Notes: generated by a model from the letters alone, not told the origin. A stretch of DNA of 64,000 nt from Paracoccus denitrificans (GCA_005768755.1 VAFL01000002.1:186001-250000), one strand, 5' to 3'. Shown: positions 16,445-24,003, counted from the stretch's first letter. Translations and numbers: made by a program.

Positions 16445-17041
16445 ATGACCGAGGGCAGCGACGATATCCAGGCGCTGATCGGCGCGCTTGCACGGCTGCC
16501 GGGACTTGGTCCGCGATCCGCGCGGCGCATCGTGCTGACGCTGATTGGCCGCAAGCCCGGCCAGATGGCGCAATTGTCGGACCTCATGGCGCGCGTCGCG
16601 GAAAATGCGCGTCCCTGCGCACGCTGCGGCAATATCGCCGAAAGCGAGATCTGCCCGATTTGCGCCGATCCGGCCCGCCAGACCGGAGAGATCTGTGTCG
16701 TGCAGGATGTGGCCGACCTGTGGGCGCTGGAACGCGGCCGCGCCTTTCGTGGCCGTTATCACGTACTTGGCGGCACATTGTCGGCACTTGACGATATCGG
16801 GCCCGAGGATCTGGGCATTCCCCGCCTTCTGTCGCGCATCGCAGACGAGCAGGTCCATGAGGTCATTCTGGCGCTCAGCGCCACGGTCGACGGACAGACC
16901 ACGGCCCATTACATCGCCGACGCGTTGCCGCAGGGCATCAGCATCACCGGCCTTGCCCAGGGTGTTCCGATCGGCGGCGAACTCGATTATCTGGATGATG
17001 GCACCATCACGGCCGCATTGCGCGCGCGGCGCAGTTTCTGA
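16445..17041 (+). CDS. recR: Recombination mediator protein RecR
   Basis: The protein has 198 residues. It has the helix-hairpin-helix LARLPGLGPRSARRIVL (about 14-30), a four-cysteine zinc finger CARCGNIAESEICPIC (about 57-72), a TOPRIM domain (VVQDVADLWALERG through YHVLGGTLSALDDIGPEDL) and a C-terminal Walker-B-like region. It works with RecO, and with RecF in some bacteria, to load RecA on gapped DNA. It is the last gene of the dnaX operon and converges with the LysR-like gene. Confidence 0.96.
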   Translation: MTEGSDDIQALIGALARLPGLGPRSARRIVLTLIGRKPGQMAQLSDLMARVAENARPCARCGNIAESEICPICADPARQTGEICVVQDVADLWALERGRAFRGRYHVLGGTLSALDDIGPEDLGIPRLLSRIADEQVHEVILALSATVDGQTTAHYIADALPQGISITGLAQGVPIGGELDYLDDGTITAALRARRSF

Positions 17042-17118
17042 ACCGGGCGAAGCTCTCCGCGATACCGCCATGCGGCGTGGCACCTCGCCGATCAACGGTG
17101 CTGCCATACCCTGCCCCA

Positions 17119-17721
17119 TCACGACAGCTGCCGCACGACGATCGAGGCCAGTTCGCGCCCGACATTGCGGCATGTCTCGCTAGCACCGCGATCATGCACC
17201 AGCCAAAGCGGGGCCGCCCATTCGTCGCGCGCGGGCATAAGCTCGATCAGTTCGGGGGACCAGATCAGGCTGGAAATCGGAAGGAACCCCGCGCAGCGGC
17301 CTGAATTCACGGCCCGGCGCATCACGGTTTCATCATTGGTGCGAAACACCACCTGCTGCCGGCTGGTATTCGCGCGCAACCAGCGGAACCATGGCGCGCT
17401 GTCATCCCCGAAATCGTTGGAAACCATCAGGTGATCAGCCATGTCCTCGGGACAATGCGGAACCCCCATCCGGTTGATGTAATCCCGCGTGGCAACAAGG
17501 GCCACGCCCAACCGGCCAAGCCAGCGGACGGCATTGCGTTCGCCGCAGGGTTCGGCACCGGCGCGCAATGCGATCGTGCAGCCGCCCGACAGATCGGCAA
17601 AGCCGATTTCGCTGCGATAGATCAGCTCCAGTTCCGGCATCATGCGACTGACCTGCATCATGGCGGGCGTCACAAGCTCGCCAATCAGCGGGACAGCATT
17701 GATGACCACCTGCTCGCGCAT
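17119..17721 (-). CDS. Orphan LysR-type effector-binding domain (lacks the DNA-binding half)
   Basis: The protein has 200 residues from the ATG at 17721, preceded by GAGAGGGG. It corresponds to only the C-terminal co-inducer domain of a LysR regulator. It begins NAVPLIGELVTPAMMQVSRM, the first strand of that domain, and continues through IGFADLSGGCTIALRAG, RWLGRLGVALVATRDYI and AAPLWLVHD. No winged helix is encoded upstream in any minus-strand frame up to ffh, so this is not a simple frameshift. It may be a 5'-deleted pseudogene that regained a start, or a genuine dimerising antagonist of another LysR protein. The ribosome site favours expression, but the function is unproven. Confidence 0.65.
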   Translation of the reverse strand: MREQVVINAVPLIGELVTPAMMQVSRMMPELELIYRSEIGFADLSGGCTIALRAGAEPCGERNAVRWLGRLGVALVATRDYINRMGVPHCPEDMADHLMVSNDFGDDSAPWFRWLRANTSRQQVVFRTNDETVMRRAVNSGRCAGFLPISSLIWSPELIELMPARDEWAAPLWLVHDRGASETCRNVGRELASIVVRQLS

Positions 17722-17829
17722 GATCCCCTCTCGATTCGGGATCACCCTAGCGCGCAGGACTGAAGATGGTGTTAATACCGGCCGAAGCTTGACTTTACGG
17801 GTCTTGCCCCGTATCTGCACTGCCAACCC

Positions 17830-17869
17830 CCGGAAGGTTTCCCCTTCCGGTCCCCGACCTGCGCGGGGA
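17830..17869. repeat. Two adjacent perfect hairpins upstream of ffh
   Basis: CCGGAAGG (17830-17837) pairs with CCTTCCGG (17843-17850) around five bases. Immediately next, TCCCCG (17851-17856) pairs with CGGGGA (17864-17869) around seven bases. They lie in the divergent 236-base gap between the orphan LysR domain and ffh and could belong to the 5' leader of ffh. Neither has a U-tract. Confidence 0.55.
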
Positions 17870-17957
17870 TCGCCCCCCGTCAGCGCGTTGCGCCCACGGG
17901 GGCATTCGTGCTTTGACGCACCCGCGCGAAACCCGACTGGACCTTAAGGAGGCCCGC

Positions 17958-19451
17958 ATGTTCGAGAATCTGTCAGATCGCCTTGGTGGCGTCTTCGACC
18001 GGCTGACGAAACAGGGCGCCCTGACAGAAGACGACGTCACCGCCGCCATGCGCGAGGTGCGCACCGCCCTTCTGGAAGCCGATGTTTCGCTGCCGGTCGC
18101 GCGCAGCTTCGTGAAATCGGTAACCGGCAAGGCCACGGGTGCTGCGGTCACCAAATCGGTGACGCCGGGCCAGCAGGTCGTGAAGATCGTCCATGACGAA
18201 CTGATCAGGACGCTGCAGGGCGACGGCGCACCCGAGGCACTGAAGATCGACAATCCGCCGGCCCCGATCCTGATGGTCGGGCTGCAGGGCTCAGGGAAAA
18301 CCACGACAACGGCGAAGCTGGCCAAGCGCCTGAAGGACCGGGAACACAAGCGCGTGCTGATGGCCTCGCTTGACACCAACCGCCCGGCCGCCATGGAACA
18401 GCTTGCCATCCTCGGCACCCAGATCGGCGTCGATACCCTGCCCATCGTCAAGGGCGAAACCGCCGTCCAGATCGCCAAACGCGCGAAACAGCAGGCGACC
18501 CTTGGCGGCTATGATATCTACATGCTGGACACGGCAGGCCGTCTGCATATCGACGAAGTCCTGATGGACGAGGTGCAGGCCGTCCGCGATGTTGCCAACC
18601 CGCGCGAAACCCTGCTGGTCGTCGATGGCCTGACAGGTCAGGACGCCGTGAACGTGGCCACCGAATTCGACGGCAAGGTCGGCATTTCCGGCGTCGTGCT
18701 GACCCGGATGGACGGCGACGGGCGCGGCGGCGCGGCGCTGTCGATGCGCGCCGTCACCGGTAAGCCGATCCGGTTCGTGGGCTTGGGCGAAAAGATGGAT
18801 GCGCTGGAAACCTTCGACGCCGAACGCGTCGCGGGCCGCATCCTTGGCATGGGCGATATCGTGGCCCTTGTCGAAAAGGCCCAGCAGGTGCTGGAGGTCG
18901 AACAGGCCGAGCGCATGATGAAGCGCTTCCAGAAGGGCATGTTCAACATGAACGACCTTCGCAGCCAGCTTGAACAGATGCAGAAGATGGGCGGCATGGG
19001 CAGCATCATGCAGATGATGCCGGGCATGCAGAAGATGGCCAAACAGGCGGAAGAAGCCGGCATGGACGACACCATGATCCGCCGCCAGATCGCGCTGATC
19101 AATTCCATGACCAAGAAGGAACGCGCCAATCCCGACCTGCTGCAGGCATCCCGCAAGAAGCGGATCGCGGCAGGCGCCGGTCTGGAAGTGTCCGAGTTGA
19201 ACCGCCTGCTGAAAATGCAGAAGCAGATGGCCGACACCATGAAGAAGCTCGGCAAGATGAAGGGCGGGATGCTGAAACAGGCCATGCGCGCCATGATGGG
19301 CAAGGGCGGTGGCCTGCCCGACATGGCCAATGCCGATCCCGCGAAAATGGCCGAGGCGACCAAGATGCTGCAGGACCCGCGCGGTCTGGGCGGCCAGCTT
19401 GGCGGCGCAGGCCTGCCGGGCGGGCTTTCGGGGCTGTTCGGGAAGAAGTGA
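17958..19451 (+). CDS. ffh: Signal recognition particle protein Ffh (SRP54)
   Basis: The protein has 497 residues from the ATG at 17958 behind a strong AAGGAGG. It has an N-domain helical bundle (1-85), a G-domain with GLQGSGKTTTTAKLAK, DTAGRLHID and the TRMDGDGRGG motif, and a methionine-rich M-domain (about 300-430) that binds 4.5S RNA and signal sequences. A Gly/Met/Ala-rich tail ends in GLSGLFGKK. It targets nascent membrane proteins to FtsY and SecYEG. Its stop overlaps the next start (TGATG), which couples it to the acetyltransferase and ribosomal-protein cluster. Confidence 0.97.
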   Translation: MFENLSDRLGGVFDRLTKQGALTEDDVTAAMREVRTALLEADVSLPVARSFVKSVTGKATGAAVTKSVTPGQQVVKIVHDELIRTLQGDGAPEALKIDNPPAPILMVGLQGSGKTTTTAKLAKRLKDREHKRVLMASLDTNRPAAMEQLAILGTQIGVDTLPIVKGETAVQIAKRAKQQATLGGYDIYMLDTAGRLHIDEVLMDEVQAVRDVANPRETLLVVDGLTGQDAVNVATEFDGKVGISGVVLTRMDGDGRGGAALSMRAVTGKPIRFVGLGEKMDALETFDAERVAGRILGMGDIVALVEKAQQVLEVEQAERMMKRFQKGMFNMNDLRSQLEQMQKMGGMGSIMQMMPGMQKMAKQAEEAGMDDTMIRRQIALINSMTKKERANPDLLQASRKKRIAAGAGLEVSELNRLLKMQKQMADTMKKLGKMKGGMLKQAMRAMMGKGGGLPDMANADPAKMAEATKMLQDPRGLGGQLGGAGLPGGLSGLFGKK

Positions 19452-19975
19452 TGCCCAGCCTGTCCGTCGATATTCCGGTTCTGGAAACCGAGCGTCTGTT
19501 CCTGCGGGAACCACGCTTGGACGACCTCGATGCCATTGTGGCCTTCGGGATGTCAGACCGTACCGAATTCGTCGGCGGCAAGCTCGAGGCGTGGCAAAGC
19601 TGGAACGTGCTGAATGCCGCCATCGGCCATTGGATCAATCGCGGCTTCGGCTGGTGGGTGCTCGAAGACAAGGCAACAGGCGACGTCGCAGGGCGCGCGG
19701 GCATCGGCTATAACCTTGACTGGCCGGAACCTGAACTGGGTTGGCACATCTATGAAGGCTTCGAGGGCAAGGGCCTCGCGTATGAGGCAGCCTTTGCCGC
19801 CCGCGATCACGCCACCCGTCATTTCGGGCTTGGCCCGCTGATCTCGCTGATCGCACGCGGCAACGCCCGATCTCGCCGACTGGCCGAACGGCTTGGCGCG
19901 ACGATCGAGTCGGACAATTTTCAAGTCCGTGGCACCCCGTGCATGATCTACCGTCACCCGCAGGTGGCTGCATGA
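19451..19975 (+). CDS. GNAT acetyltransferase, RimJ/RimL-like (first of a tandem pair)
   Basis: The protein has 174 residues. The opening VLETERLFLREPRLDDLDAI is the standard start of Acetyltransf_3 (RimJ/RimL-like) enzymes. The acetyl-CoA loop region appears around GKGLAYEAAFAARDHATRHF, with the later NARSRRLAERLGATIE helix. The start ATG overlaps the ffh stop, and its own stop overlaps the next gene (ATGA). Family members acetylate protein N-termini or small amines. Placement between ffh and rpsP makes a ribosome- or nascent-chain-linked substrate plausible, but this is inference. Confidence 0.85.
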   Translation: MPSLSVDIPVLETERLFLREPRLDDLDAIVAFGMSDRTEFVGGKLEAWQSWNVLNAAIGHWINRGFGWWVLEDKATGDVAGRAGIGYNLDWPEPELGWHIYEGFEGKGLAYEAAFAARDHATRHFGLGPLISLIARGNARSRRLAERLGATIESDNFQVRGTPCMIYRHPQVAA

Positions 19976-20505
19976 TCGAACTTGCGGGCACCCCCATGCT
20001 GGAAACCGAACGCCTGACCCTTCGTGCGCCCAAAGGCAGCGACTGGCCCATCTGGCGCGATTTCTACATGACATCCCGCGCGCAGTATTGCGGCGGCGGT
20101 GCCGATATCACCCTCGGCCACGCATGGCGCAGCTTTGGCCATGTGATCGGCCATTGGGCAATGCGCGGCTATGGCAGCTTTGTCTTCACGCTAAAGGACG
20201 ATGATGCGCCCCTTGGCATGGCGGGGCCGTGGCACCCAGCCGACTGGCCGGAACCCGAGATCGGCTGGACCCTTTGGACACCCGAGGGCGAAGGCAAAGG
20301 CTATGCCTACGAGGCCGCCTTTGCCGCCCGCGACTTTGCCCGCGGCAAACTCGGCTGGTCCGACATCGTCAGCTACATAGACGCGGACAATGCCCGGTCG
20401 ATCGCACTCGCCGAACGGCTTGGCGCGGTGCCCGACGCGGCGGCAGCTCAACCCAAATTCGACAAGCGCGCTCTGGTCTTCCGCCACCCGAAAGGAGCTG
20501 TCTGA
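19972..20505 (+). CDS. GNAT acetyltransferase, paralogue of the preceding gene
   Basis: The protein has 177 residues from the ATG in the ATGA overlap. It is clearly related to its neighbour: MLETERLTLRAPKGSDWPI at the start, WPEPEIGWTLW matching WPEPELGWHIY, KGYAYEAAFAARDFARGKL matching KGLAYEAAFAARDHATRHF, and NARSIALAERLGAV. This looks like local tandem duplication followed by divergence. Substrate is unknown. It is followed by a 24-codon ORF whose ATG overlaps its stop. Confidence 0.85.
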   Translation: MIELAGTPMLETERLTLRAPKGSDWPIWRDFYMTSRAQYCGGGADITLGHAWRSFGHVIGHWAMRGYGSFVFTLKDDDAPLGMAGPWHPADWPEPEIGWTLWTPEGEGKGYAYEAAFAARDFARGKLGWSDIVSYIDADNARSIALAERLGAVPDAAAAQPKFDKRALVFRHPKGAV

Positions 20506-20579
20506 TGTCCCGACAGGATATGCACGCGGTATGCACGGGGTATGTACGCCCTGCGCACATGGTTTTGGTGGCGAAATGA
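20505..20579 (+). CDS. 24-residue coupled small ORF before chorismate mutase
   Basis: ATG at 20505 overlaps the preceding stop (TGATG) and has a strong site, AAAGGAG, 8 bases upstream. The frame runs 24 codons and stops with a TGA overlapping the chorismate mutase ATG (AATGA). The peptide starts MSRQDMHAV, has one Cys and no known motif. The arrangement is ideal for translational coupling. It could be a functional micropeptide, a leader peptide or simply a ribosome relay. Its middle is made of three 11-bp repeats. Confidence 0.5.
   Translation: MSRQDMHAVCTGYVRPAHMVLVAK
20520..20552 (+). repeat. Three imperfect 11-bp tandem repeats inside the small ORF
   Basis: ATGCACGCGGT, ATGCACGGGGT and ATGTACGCCCT lie head to tail without gaps. 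The unit is not a multiple of three, so the repeated peptide sequence differs in each copy. Confidence 0.75.
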
Positions 20580-20872
20580 CCGATCCCGTGACCCGCGCCG
20601 CCGACCTGCTGAAAGGTCACCGCGCCAGCATCGACCGGCTGGACGCGATCCTTGTCTATACGCTTGCCGAAAGGTTCAAGCACACCCAAAGCGTCGGCCG
20701 TCTGAAGGCCGAACACGACCTTCCTCCGTCCGATCCGGCGCGTGAAGCGCAACAGATCGAGCGGCTGGAACGCCTCGCGCGCGAGGCCGATCTCGACCCG
20801 GAATTCGCGCGCAAATTCCTGAATTTCGTCATCGCGGAAGTGATCCGCCATCACGAGATCTTTCAATCGTAG
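20576..20872 (+). CDS. Monofunctional AroQ-type chorismate mutase
   Basis: The protein has 98 residues from the ATG at 20576. It fits an all-helical AroQ fold: helix 1 has the conserved IDRLDAILVYTLAERF, then the loop KHTQSVGRLKAEHDLPPSDPAREAQQ, which carries the active-site Lys, Arg and Gln/Glu pattern, and a final helix FLNFVIAEVIRHHEIF. It converts chorismate to prephenate, the substrate of the PheA encoded in this window. Its ATG overlaps the stop of the 24-codon ORF, and no better independent ribosome site is visible. rpsP follows after 49 bases. Confidence 0.92.
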   Translation: MTDPVTRAADLLKGHRASIDRLDAILVYTLAERFKHTQSVGRLKAEHDLPPSDPAREAQQIERLERLAREADLDPEFARKFLNFVIAEVIRHHEIFQS

Positions 20873-20921
20873 ACGCATCAGATATGCGCCTTAATACCGC
20901 CATTTCAAAGGAGAAAACCCA

Positions 20922-21308
20922 ATGGCAATGAAAATTCGTCTGGCCCGTGGCGGCTCGAAAAAGCGTCCGTTCTACGCCATCGTCGCGACCGATTCGCGCA
21001 TGCCGCGCGACGGCCGCTTCATCGAGAAGCTGGGCACGTATAACCCGCTGCTGGCCAAAGACAGCGAAGATCGCGTCAAGATGGATGTCGAGCGCGTTCA
21101 GTACTGGCTGGGCCAGGGCGCCGAGCCGACCGACCGCGTCGCCCGCTTCCTGGAAGCCGCCGGCGTCAAGGACAAGGCCGAGCGCAAGAACATGAAAAAG
21201 GCCGAGCCGGGCAAGAAAGCCCAGGAACGCGCCAAGGCCCGCGCCGACAAGGCCGCCGCAGCCGCCGCCCCGGCCGAGGCCCCCGCCGAAGAAGCCGCTT
21301 CGGAATGA
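20922..21308 (+). CDS. rpsP: 30S ribosomal protein S16
   Basis: The protein has 128 residues from an ATG behind AAAGGAG. The core (1-80) has the S16 signature MKIRLARGGSKKRPFYAIVA and IEKLGTYNPL. A C-terminal extension of about 45 residues rich in Lys, Ala, Pro and Glu is common in alphaproteobacterial S16. It is the first gene of the conserved rpsP-rimM-trmD-rplS set and is followed by a 202-base gap with a strong hairpin. Confidence 0.97.
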   Translation: MAMKIRLARGGSKKRPFYAIVATDSRMPRDGRFIEKLGTYNPLLAKDSEDRVKMDVERVQYWLGQGAEPTDRVARFLEAAGVKDKAERKNMKKAEPGKKAQERAKARADKAAAAAAPAEAPAEEAASE

Positions 21309-21315
21309 TATTGAC

Positions 21316-21343
21316 CCGGCCCGCCGCCACCGCGGCGGGCCGG
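21316..21343 (+). repeat. 12-bp perfect hairpin between rpsP and rimM
   Basis: CCGGCCCGCCGC (21316-21327) pairs perfectly with GCGGCGGGCCGG (21332-21343) around the loop CACC, eight bases after the rpsP stop. There is no U-tract. It may be an attenuator, an RNA-processing or stability element protecting the rpsP end, or a weak high-GC terminator. Confidence 0.65.
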
Positions 21344-21510
21344 TCTGATCAGAGGCAACAGCGGCCCGTTTTTTGGGGCGGCCAGGATGGCGGCCTGCAA
21401 GCAGGTCGCTGCAGCGCTGGCAGTCACTTCCGTCGCTGGCCCCGAACCAGACAATGCCCGCCACCCGGTGCGCACAGCTTCGGGCCGGTAATCGCGGAGA
21501 GCGTTTTATC

Positions 21511-22005
21511 ATGACCGAAAAGATCTGCGTCGGCGCAATTGCAGGCGCATTTGGCGTCCATGGGGAAGTGCGGCTGAAAAGCTTCACGACCGAGGCGGAG
21601 GATATCGCCAGTTATGGACCACTGACTACGGAAGACAACGCTCGCACCTTTACAGTGACCCTCACGCGGGCTGTCACGGGCGGCATCGGCGCGCGCCTGT
21701 CCGGTGTCAGCACCCGTGAAGAAGCCGAATCCCTTCGCGGCGTCACCCTTTGGGCGCCACGCGACGCGCTGCCGGTGTTGCCTGATGATGAATTCTATCA
21801 CGCCGATCTGATCGGTCTGGACGTTCTTGACACCGGCGGCGTCGTGCTGGGCCGGGTCAAGGCGATCTATGATCACGGCGCGGGTGATATCCTGGAAGTG
21901 ACCGGCGCGCAAAGCTTGCTGCTGCCGTTCACACGGCAAGTCGTGCCAACCGTGGACCTGTCGGCCGGTCGCATCATCGTCGATCCGCCCGGTTCGGACG
22001 AATGA
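21511..22005 (+). CDS. rimM: Ribosome maturation factor RimM
   Basis: The protein has 164 residues starting MTEKICVGAIAGAFGVHGEV, the family's typical N-terminal beta-barrel strand, with the conserved VHGEVRLKSF. A C-terminal PRC-barrel domain contains FYHADLIGLDVLDTGG and DILEVTGAQSLLLPFT. It helps S19 and 16S rRNA head assembly. It overlaps trmD by four bases (ATGA). Confidence 0.96.
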   Translation: MTEKICVGAIAGAFGVHGEVRLKSFTTEAEDIASYGPLTTEDNARTFTVTLTRAVTGGIGARLSGVSTREEAESLRGVTLWAPRDALPVLPDDEFYHADLIGLDVLDTGGVVLGRVKAIYDHGAGDILEVTGAQSLLLPFTRQVVPTVDLSAGRIIVDPPGSDE

Positions 22006-22865
22006 CACTGCCGGGAAAGTCACATGGCCGGATGTCGATCCAGGCCTCAAACCGACCGCGCGAGCTGATTGCCGAACCGCAGATCAAAGGCGCGTGGACC
22101 GCCAATATCATTACCTTGTTTCCCGAAGCCTTTCCGGGCGTTCTGGGATTGTCGCTGACCGGTCGCGCCCTGGCAGAAGGATTGTGGAACCTTCGGACCA
22201 TACCGCTTCGGCCCTACGGCAAAGGCAGGCACCGCAATGTCGACGACACGCCCGCGGGCGGCGGCGCCGGCATGGTGATCCGTGCCGATGTGATGGATTC
22301 CGCCCTGCGCGAGGCTGGCCCGGCCCTGCCCGTCATCTATCTGTCACCGCGCGGCAAGCCGCTGACGCAAATGCGCGCGCGGGCGCTTGCAGAAGGCCCC
22401 GGCGTGACGCTGATCTGCGGCCGTTTCGAAGGTGTCGATCAGCGGGTTCTGGATGCGCATGCCGTCGAGGAGATCAGCATCGGGGACTATGTTCTGACGG
22501 GTGGTGAACTGGCCGCTCAGGTCTTGATTGATGCGACGGTTCGGCTTATACCGCGCGTCGTCGGGAATCAGGCATCGCTGGCTGAAGAGTCCTTTTCGGA
22601 CGGTTTGCTTGAGCACCCGCAATATACTCGCCCCGCCGAGTGGGAAGGCCGCAGGATACCGGATGTCGTCATGTCCGGCAATCACGCGGCCATTGCTGCT
22701 TGGCGACGCGCAGAAGCCGAAAGGCTGACAAAGGAACGCCGCCCCGACCTGTGGCGGGCATATCGCGACAAGATCGCGAATGACCCGGCAAAGGACGCAC
22801 AGCTCTCGGGCGCATCACACCAAGCGGGGAACCACCCTGCGCATGACAAGGATGAACAGCGATGA
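22002..22865 (+). CDS. trmD: tRNA (guanine-N1)-methyltransferase TrmD
   Basis: The protein has 287 residues from the ATG overlapping rimM. About 30 residues precede the usual core start (WTANIITLFPEAFPGVLG), as in other Rhodobacteraceae. The SPOUT knot is visible as ICGRFEGVDQRV and ISIGDYVLTGGELAA, and HRNVDDTPAGGGAGMV is the conserved substrate loop. It makes m1G37 in tRNAs, preventing frameshifts. The C-terminal 25 residues are polar and variable. Its stop overlaps rplS (ATGA). Confidence 0.96.
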   Translation: MTLPGKSHGRMSIQASNRPRELIAEPQIKGAWTANIITLFPEAFPGVLGLSLTGRALAEGLWNLRTIPLRPYGKGRHRNVDDTPAGGGAGMVIRADVMDSALREAGPALPVIYLSPRGKPLTQMRARALAEGPGVTLICGRFEGVDQRVLDAHAVEEISIGDYVLTGGELAAQVLIDATVRLIPRVVGNQASLAEESFSDGLLEHPQYTRPAEWEGRRIPDVVMSGNHAAIAAWRRAEAERLTKERRPDLWRAYRDKIANDPAKDAQLSGASHQAGNHPAHDKDEQR

Positions 22866-23254
22866 ACCTGATCGCACAGCTCGAAGCAGAGCAGATTGCC
22901 GAACTCGGCAAGGATATTCCGGATTTCAAAGCCGGCGACACCATTCGCGTCGGCTACAAAGTGACCGAAGGCACGCGGACCCGCGTGCAGAACTATGAAG
23001 GCGTCTGCATCAGCCGCAAAGGCGGCAACGGCATCGGCGCAAGCTTCACCGTTCGCAAGATCTCCTTCGGTGAAGGCGTGGAACGCGTGTTCCCGCTTTA
23101 CGCCACCAACATCGATTCGATCGCCGTGGTTCGCCGTGGCCGCGTTCGCCGCGCCAAGCTGTATTACCTGCGCGACCGTCGCGGCAAATCTGCGCGTATC
23201 GCCGAAGTCACCAACTACAAGCCGAAGGCCGCCAAGGCCGACGCCAACGCCTGA
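22862..23254 (+). CDS. rplS: 50S ribosomal protein L19
   Basis: The protein has 130 residues. It contains the L19 signature: DFKAGDTIRVGYKVTEGTRT, then NYEGVCISRKGGNGIGASFT and VRRGRVRRAKLYYLRDRRGK, quoted in part. A short Lys/Ala tail follows. Its start overlaps trmD by four bases and rpmE follows after 11 bases. The protein sits at the subunit interface. Confidence 0.97.
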   Translation: MNLIAQLEAEQIAELGKDIPDFKAGDTIRVGYKVTEGTRTRVQNYEGVCISRKGGNGIGASFTVRKISFGEGVERVFPLYATNIDSIAVVRRGRVRRAKLYYLRDRRGKSARIAEVTNYKPKAAKADANA

Positions 23255-23265
23255 GGACCTTCGTC

Positions 23266-23487
23266 ATGAAAAGCGAAATTCATCCCGACTACCACATGAT
23301 CTCGGTCAAGATGACGGACGGCACCACTTATCAGGTGCGTTCAACCTGGGGTTCGGAAGGCGACACCATGTCGCTGGATATCGACCCGACCTCGCACCCG
23401 GCATGGACCGGCGGCTCGGCGAAGCTGATGGATACCGGCGGACGCGTGTCGAAGTTCAAGAACAAATACGCCGGTCTGGGCTTCTGA
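23266..23487 (+). CDS. rpmE: 50S ribosomal protein L31, zinc-free (C-minus) form
   Basis: The protein has 73 residues beginning MKSEIHPDYHMISVKMTDG. It lacks the CxxC zinc ribbon found in the C-plus form: the segment VRSTWGSEGDTMSLDIDPTS has no cysteine at all. C-minus L31 proteins do not store zinc. It ends the ribosomal cluster and is followed by a good terminator 26 bases later. Confidence 0.96.
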   Translation: MKSEIHPDYHMISVKMTDGTTYQVRSTWGSEGDTMSLDIDPTSHPAWTGGSAKLMDTGGRVSKFKNKYAGLGF

Positions 23488-23513
23488 TCGCCCCCACATT
23501 CCAGATAATGAAA

Positions 23514-23543
23514 CGCCGCCCATCCGGGCGGCGTTTTTCTTTT
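23514..23543. terminator. Terminator between rpmE and the VOC gene, probably bidirectional
   Basis: CGCCGCCC (23514-23521) pairs with GGGCGGCG (23526-23533) around four bases and is followed by TTTTTCTTTT on the plus strand. On the minus strand it is followed by TTTCATTATC, so it can also end the convergent VOC transcript. Confidence 0.9.
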
Positions 23544-23554
23544 GCAAGATGGCA

Positions 23555-23935
23555 TCACTTCATTGAACTGATGCCGAACATATTCCCTTCGGTGTCGATG
23601 CAAAGCGTGACAAAGCCGAACTCTCCGATCGAGAATTTCGGCCGGATGACCGTCCCGCCTGCTTCTGCAACGCGGCCCTCCTCGACCGCGCAATCCTCGG
23701 ACGAAAAATAGACGACCGTGCCGCCCTGCCCCGGCTTGGCGCGCGCTGACTTTGACAGCGCACCGCCCGCACCATAAGCGCCCATATCCGTCGGGAAGCT
23801 GAGCATCTGGCTTTCGCCGCCCGGATCAGGAAGCGGTTCAAGCGTGCAGTCCAGCACAGCCTGATAAAACTTTGCTGCCCGGTCCAGATCATCCACAAAA
23901 ATATCGAACCAGCCGACCGCGTTCATTCCTGCCAT
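23555..23935 (-). CDS. VOC-superfamily (glyoxalase/bleomycin-resistance-like) protein
   Basis: The protein has 126 residues from the ATG at 23935, six bases after GGAG. Paired beta-alpha-beta-beta modules are visible: WFDIFVDDLDRAAKFYQAVL at the start, then GTVVYFSSEDCAVEEGRVAE and FVTLCIDTEGNMFGI near the end. VOC proteins are small metal-dependent lyases, dioxygenases or binding proteins. The reaction here is unknown. It lies 68 bases downstream of an AraC regulator on the same strand, a pairing seen often for this subfamily. Confidence 0.8.
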   Translation of the reverse strand: MAGMNAVGWFDIFVDDLDRAAKFYQAVLDCTLEPLPDPGGESQMLSFPTDMGAYGAGGALSKSARAKPGQGGTVVYFSSEDCAVEEGRVAEAGGTVIRPKFSIGEFGFVTLCIDTEGNMFGISSMK

Positions 23936-24003
23936 CTCTCTCTCCTGCAAAATAGGTCTGAGCGCTTTTGCTAGCAGGCGGAATGGGGTCGGTATTGTAG
24001 ATT

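Noticed and set aside
12068..17173. A 1701-codon open frame on the minus strand
   Set aside because: It runs antisense through the nucleotidase gene, the SRP RNA, dnaX, ybaB and recR, all of which are certain. Its composition is the Arg/Gln/His-rich type produced by reading high-GC codons backwards. No domain is recognisable.
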